NCBI GenBank assembly: GCA_022843385.1
Contig: JALHNT010000001.1
Span: 1 to 64,000, forward strand
Reading direction: 5' to 3'
From: Anaerolineae bacterium
GTDB lineage: Bacteria; Chloroflexota; Anaerolineae; Aggregatilineales; Phototrophicaceae
Length of the DNA stretch: 64,000 nt
Shown here in pieces: positions 60,628-64,000 of this stretch (within the stretch, counting starts at the first letter, position 1; each line of letters opens with the position of its first letter). The translations under genes and the position numbers were made by a program. The notes beneath the pieces were generated by a model, which made no database searches, had not been told where the DNA came from, and saw nothing but the letters and a program-made list of their open reading frames with translations.

Positions 60628-60782
60628 GTTCGGTTGCGCTGTTGCCGATCTCCAGCCTATTGGCCGGCGTGCTGGTAGATGTCAGTCTGCCGCTGTTGTT
60701 CGGCGGAGCAGGGACGACCCTGGTCGTTCTGTCGCTGTTCAGCCTGACCACTCGCGAAATCCGTTCCATGCGCCCGATGTGA
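60628..60782 (+). pseudogene. Duplicated 3' end of the MFS gene
   Basis: The frame reads LLPISSLLAGVLVDVSLPLL and ends REIRSMRPM with a stop, matching the last ~50 codons of the exporter at 57898-59223. There is no start codon or upstream coding region for it; it begins 4 bases after the propeller gene stop. It marks the right border of the inserted segment. Confidence 0.82.
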
Positions 60783-60854
60783 GTCAGCGGTTGAAACGGC
60801 CAGAATCATCCATTAAAATCCATCCTGAACCGTCAACGTTCAGGAGTCAGTGCC

Positions 60855-61658
60855 ATGCGCCAGTATGTTGCCCTTGTCGGTCTGGATGAACCGGAAGCCC
60901 AGGCGATTCGCGAACAGGTTGATGCCTGGGTGATTGACCATGTGACGCTGCCCCGCATGGTCACCCAGGGCGGACAGCTCTGGATGGAGGCGCGAGGTGG
61001 GCAGATGGTGCCGGTGCGTGCAGTGGTGTATCACGGAATTTATGAAGACGATCTGGACTGGATGGTGGGTCTGGCGTTGTGGGGCGGGCCTTGCCTGCCC
61101 CGCGCCCGTGCCATGATGGACTGCCGCCTCAAACTGCCCTGTCTGGTACGCGCTCTGGAACACACTCGCTTTGGTGAGCAGCGGGGCTTCGCCTCCGCCC
61201 GTGCCCGCGTCGAAACCCAGGGTGAGCAGGTAGCGAAGTGGGGCAACTGGCACTGTGGCGAGAACAAGGCGCGCATCAACGGAAGCTGGACCGCCGAGTA
61301 TGCCAGCGTCCTCGAACCCTACTTCCCCGGTCAGGCGGTGCGTGTGCTGCGGATCGGCGATCATGTCTGGCAGATTCGGCTGGAAGGCGAGGACTGGCTC
61401 AAGAGCATTCATCACGCCAGCGCGGCTTTCATGGAACCAGATGCTGAACTGGTGGCCGACACCCGGCATCTGGCAGAGGTCTTCGGTCTGGCGATCATTG
61501 CCAACGATTACATGGTCAGCCCAGACGGTCAGAAGCACCTGCTGGAAGTCAACCACATTCCGAATGTGACGCGCTTCCCCGAAGTCTGGGCGGTGTATCG
61601 TGATTTTGTGGCGGAATGGATTAACCAGCTCGAACCGGTAACTGCCCGCTCCGGCTGA
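60855..61658 (+). CDS. ATP-grasp-like protein of unknown function
   Basis: This 267 aa protein shows the C-terminal part of an ATP-grasp fold. VRVLRIGDHVWQIRLEGEDW is a nucleotide-binding strand pair, IHHASAAFMEPDAELVADTR a helix, and VFGLAIIANDYMVSPDG followed by LLEVNHIPNVTRFPE resembles the Asp/Glu-x-Asn metal-binding motif of RimK and D-Ala-D-Ala ligase-type enzymes. The N-terminal half (YVALVGLDEPEAQAIREQVD) could be the preATP-grasp domain. If so, it ligates an amino or carboxyl group using ATP; the substrates are unknown. No partner gene is next to it. Confidence 0.6.
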   Translation: MRQYVALVGLDEPEAQAIREQVDAWVIDHVTLPRMVTQGGQLWMEARGGQMVPVRAVVYHGIYEDDLDWMVGLALWGGPCLPRARAMMDCRLKLPCLVRALEHTRFGEQRGFASARARVETQGEQVAKWGNWHCGENKARINGSWTAEYASVLEPYFPGQAVRVLRIGDHVWQIRLEGEDWLKSIHHASAAFMEPDAELVADTRHLAEVFGLAIIANDYMVSPDGQKHLLEVNHIPNVTRFPEVWAVYRDFVAEWINQLEPVTARSG

Positions 61659-61827
61659 CCCGATTTTCATCATCGCACCCATCTGCTCTGATCGCGGAAG
61701 GGCTATTTTTGCGTGGTGAGGCAGGGCACAAATGGACTGACGAATGGAGTCGAGACAATCGTAGTTATCGTGTTGCCGTTCCGCTTGACCGACTGCAAGA
61801 TTAATGCCATTCAGGGAATGTAGAAAA

Positions 61828-61858
61828 TCACCCGCCGCAAACCGCTTGCGGCAGGTGA
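61828..61858 (-). terminator. Intrinsic terminator after the lpd gene
   Basis: TCACCCGCCGCAA and TTGCGGCAGGTGA form a 13-position stem with one mismatch and a 5-base loop. On the minus strand it is followed by TTTTC. It lies 25 bases after the dihydrolipoyl dehydrogenase stop. The gap from 61659 to 61827 holds no gene. Confidence 0.75.
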
Positions 61859-61882
61859 CTTTCTTCGGCTATCGGCTATCGA

Positions 61883-63286
61883 CTAGAAATTAATCATATG
61901 CCCTTCCAACCCGTGCGCGGCTTCCTTGATCGCCTCGCTCAGGGTGGGGTGGGCATGGACGTTGCGGGCGATCTCTTCCGGCGTCAGTTCCGCCAGCCGT
62001 GCCAGCGTCAGTTCCGGCAGCAGCTCGGTCACATCCGGGCCGATCATGTGTGCACCCAGAATTTCGCCGTACTTCTTGTCACTGATGAGCTTGACGAAGC
62101 CGCCGGTCTCGCCCAGGCCATGCGCCTTGCCGTTGGCCTGGAAGGGGAACTTGGCGACGTTGATGTCGTAGCCCTTGTCTTTAGCCTGTTTCTCCGTCCA
62201 GCCGAAGCTGGCGATTTGCGGCTGGCAGTAGGTAGCGCGCGGCATCATATCGAAGTCCAGTTCCACCGTATGCGCCCCGGCAATGTTCTCCGCAGCCACT
62301 ACACCCATAGCCTCGGCCACATGCGCCAGCATCAGCTTGGAGGTCACATCGCCGATGGCGTAGATATGTGGCACATTGGTCTGCATCTTGCCATTGATTG
62401 CAATTGCACCCCGTTCCGTCAGCTTGACGCCGGTCTTTTCCAGCCCGTAACCCTCGGTGCGTGGCTTGAAACCGATGGCCTGCATCACCTTATCGGCTTC
62501 GAGAGTCACCTGCTTGCCGTCCGGCGGCGTGACAGTCACGCGGACATTCTTGCCGGTATCCTCGATCTTGTCGACTTTGGTGCCGGTCATCACCTTGACC
62601 CCCAGCTTCTCGTATTGTTTGCGCAGCTCCGCCGAGACTTCTTCATCCTCCAGCGGCACCATACGATCCAGGAACTCGACGATGGTCACATCCACGCCGT
62701 AATTCTTCATGATGTAGCCGAACTCAACGCCAATCGCCCCTGCGCCAGCAATGATGATGCTGCCCGGCAGGTGATCTTCCATGATCTGTTCTTCATAGGT
62801 CACAACTCGCGCGCTCAGCGACGAGCCGGGGATCAGCCGGGTGGTGGCCCCGGTGGCGATGATGCATTGCTTGAAGCGGATAGTCTCTTTGCCGCCGGCG
62901 TTCAGCGCCACCTCCAGCGTATGGGCATCGCTGAAGGTCGCCCAGCCATCGAACTCGTCGATCTTGTTCTTGCGCATCAGGAAGTGCACGCCCTTGACAC
63001 GCCCATCGGCCACCCGCCGGCTGCGTTTGAAGGCCTCGCCATAATCGAATGTTACCTTGCCGTCGATCCTGAAGCCGAAGGTTTTCGACTCGTGCTGGAC
63101 GATGTGCGCCAGTTCAGCATTGCGCAGCAGGGCTTTGGAGGGGATGCAGCCCACATTCAGGCACACGCCTCCCCAATATTGCTTTTCAATGATTGCAGTT
63201 TTCAAACCAAGCTGGCTGGCGCGGATGGCGGCGACATAGCCCCCCGGCCCGGCTCCCAGTACGACCACATCGTATTCCTTAGCCAT
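61883..63286 (-). CDS. lpdA: Dihydrolipoyl dehydrogenase
   Basis: This 467 aa flavoprotein is the E3 subunit of 2-oxoacid dehydrogenase or glycine cleavage complexes and oxidises dihydrolipoyl groups with NAD+. FAD site [20 protein letters not shown] is at the N-terminus, and the redox disulfide is [16 protein letters not shown]. The NAD site is [20 protein letters not shown], the second FAD motif [20 protein letters not shown], and the catalytic His-Glu pair [19 protein letters not shown]. The ATG at 63286 has AGGAG six bases before it. No E1 or E2 genes are nearby, so it is probably a shared E3. Confidence 0.95.
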   Translation of the reverse strand: MAKEYDVVVLGAGPGGYVAAIRASQLGLKTAIIEKQYWGGVCLNVGCIPSKALLRNAELAHIVQHESKTFGFRIDGKVTFDYGEAFKRSRRVADGRVKGVHFLMRKNKIDEFDGWATFSDAHTLEVALNAGGKETIRFKQCIIATGATTRLIPGSSLSARVVTYEEQIMEDHLPGSIIIAGAGAIGVEFGYIMKNYGVDVTIVEFLDRMVPLEDEEVSAELRKQYEKLGVKVMTGTKVDKIEDTGKNVRVTVTPPDGKQVTLEADKVMQAIGFKPRTEGYGLEKTGVKLTERGAIAINGKMQTNVPHIYAIGDVTSKLMLAHVAEAMGVVAAENIAGAHTVELDFDMMPRATYCQPQIASFGWTEKQAKDKGYDINVAKFPFQANGKAHGLGETGGFVKLISDKKYGEILGAHMIGPDVTELLPELTLARLAELTPEEIARNVHAHPTLSEAIKEAAHGLEGHMINF

Positions 63287-63471
63287 GACTTTCTCCTGTG
63301 GCACATCTTAGCGTGTGCGTGTAGCGATTTTTCGGAATGCTTCATGGATGATTCTAATATGCTGATGCAGGCAGATGCAATGTCCTTACCCTGCCATATC
63401 GAAAACAGGGCGAAGCGTTACAATAGAAAGATTGCGGGATTGAGTCGGTTTGACTGATTGTCAGAAGTACG

Positions 63472-64000
63472 ATGATTGACACGTTGTCGCGCACCCCAGT
63501 GACACACCCGATAGGCCGTATCCCTCGTCCGCTGCAAGTGCTGGCTGTCGCGCTGCTTTATGTCGGCGCAGCGCAGGTCGGTCTGCTGGTTCCTTTCCCT
63601 GGTGAAATCGCCACCTTAGCCTGGCCGGCCAGTGCGCTTGGCCTGGCCCTGATGCTGCTGTTCGGCATTCACTTATGGCCCGGAGTGGCGCTGGGTGCGT
63701 TCATCATCGCCTTCGCGTCCGGGCATCCACTGCTGATCCTGACTGGGGAAGTGCTGGCGCATACCCTCGAAGCAGTCACCGGCGTCTGGTTGCTGCGGCA
63801 GATCAAGTCATTCGATGACTCGCTCGCCAGTCCGGAAGATGTCCTGCTGCTGGGATTGATCGCTGGCGCAGTGCCGGTGCTGGGATCGTTCATCGCCATG
63901 CTCAGCGTTGGACTGCACAGTGGTGCCGCGCTGACCAGCCTGACCAGTTTGGGCTGGCACTGGTGGTATGGTCATGCCATGAGTCTGATGGTCGTCTCGC
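63472..64000 (+). CDS. MASE1-domain sensor protein, truncated by window edge
   Basis: The plus strand is open from ATG 63472 to the window end, 176 codons with no stop. The protein has a short basic start, then about five transmembrane helices: VLAVALLYVGAAQVGLLVPF, TLAWPASALGLALMLLFGIH, LWPGVALGAFIIAFASGHPL, and VLLLGLIAGAVPVLGSFIAM. WPASALGLALMLLFG, LWPGVALGA and GWHWWYGHAM are the hallmarks of the MASE1 membrane sensor domain. MASE1 normally leads a histidine kinase, GGDEF or other output domain, which must lie beyond the window. It is divergent from lpdA. Confidence 0.75.
   Translation, partial: MIDTLSRTPVTHPIGRIPRPLQVLAVALLYVGAAQVGLLVPFPGEIATLAWPASALGLALMLLFGIHLWPGVALGAFIIAFASGHPLLILTGEVLAHTLEAVTGVWLLRQIKSFDDSLASPEDVLLLGLIAGAVPVLGSFIAMLSVGLHSGAALTSLTSLGWHWWYGHAMSLMVVS

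Noticed and set aside
59069-60782. 155 bp direct repeats considered as att sites of an integrative element
   Set aside because: The segment between them has no integrase, excisionase or other mobility gene, and the repeats differ at several bases, so only an unexplained insertion or duplication is claimed.
61898-63457. 519-codon plus-strand ORF
   Set aside because: It is antisense to dihydrolipoyl dehydrogenase, which has every catalytic motif. The plus ORF has none.

Overview
The window is a 64 kb stretch of a bacterial chromosome with moderately high GC (about 58-60 % by eye). No rRNA, tRNA, CRISPR array or phage module was seen. The gene style points to Chloroflexota, probably an aerobic or facultative Anaerolineae-like lineage. 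The signs are secreted proteins with long Thr/Pro-rich linkers, a DUF2723 membrane protein, a Uma2 nuclease, RDD proteins, a kinase-AAA-TPR signalling protein, HepT/MntA and PIN toxin-antitoxin pairs, and many short palindromic intergenic repeats. This placement is an inference from gene style, not from a marker gene.

Layout. 0-6 kb: a partial unknown gene at the left edge, a methyltransferase, two GNAT acetyltransferases, a PLP threonine ammonia-lyase and a DUF1905/YdeI protein, separated by repeat-rich gaps. 6-10.8 kb: a five-gene minus-strand operon (metallophosphoesterase, solute-binding protein, two ABC permeases, tyrosine phosphatase) with a hairpin plus T-run between binding protein and permeases. 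It resembles uptake and processing of a sugar or phospho-compound. 10.9-15.5 kb: two secreted proteins and a CopC-CopD-propeller fusion, a probable copper-handling group. 15.8-28.4 kb: YitT, a membrane glycosyltransferase, a DUF5722 glycosidase-like protein, an EEP phosphatase, oligoendopeptidase F, a cupin, DUF2723, a lipoprotein and a 1.2 kb repeat graveyard.

28.5-33.5 kb: a DUF2236 gene, two RDD genes created by a 1.27 kb tandem duplication that also left a decapitated luxR-type fragment, and an intact two-component system. 33.5-39.9 kb: class II aldolase, small membrane protein, GNAT, a Uma2 gene broken by an in-frame stop, a glycosyltransferase, MetY with a CoA-binding protein, and MntA-HepT. 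40-48 kb: three tandem copies of an unknown 133-136 aa family, two members of a secreted CWYG family, a propeller lipoprotein, the large kinase-AAA-TPR protein and a PIN toxin-antitoxin pair. 48-57.7 kb: an L-xylulose-reductase-like SDR, a DcrB/DUF1795-like protein next to a 547 aa Gly/Ala/Lys repeat protein (possible chaperone-cargo pair), ribokinase plus an HpcH-type aldolase, a 40 aa membrane peptide, an ATPase-globin pair, an ECF sigma / anti-sigma operon and a second SDR. 57.9-64 kb: an MFS exporter whose 3' end is duplicated around an AT-richer propeller gene, an ATP-grasp-like protein, dihydrolipoyl dehydrogenase and the start of a MASE1 sensor.

Mobile and repeat DNA is the most distinctive feature. 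Two kinds of small non-autonomous elements with different terminal inverted repeats share the same internal pair of palindromes. One is nested inside another repeat with a clean TA duplication, one has an 8 bp target duplication, and one supplies the last base of a stop codon. A further palindromic repeat sits in frame inside the DUF2723 gene.
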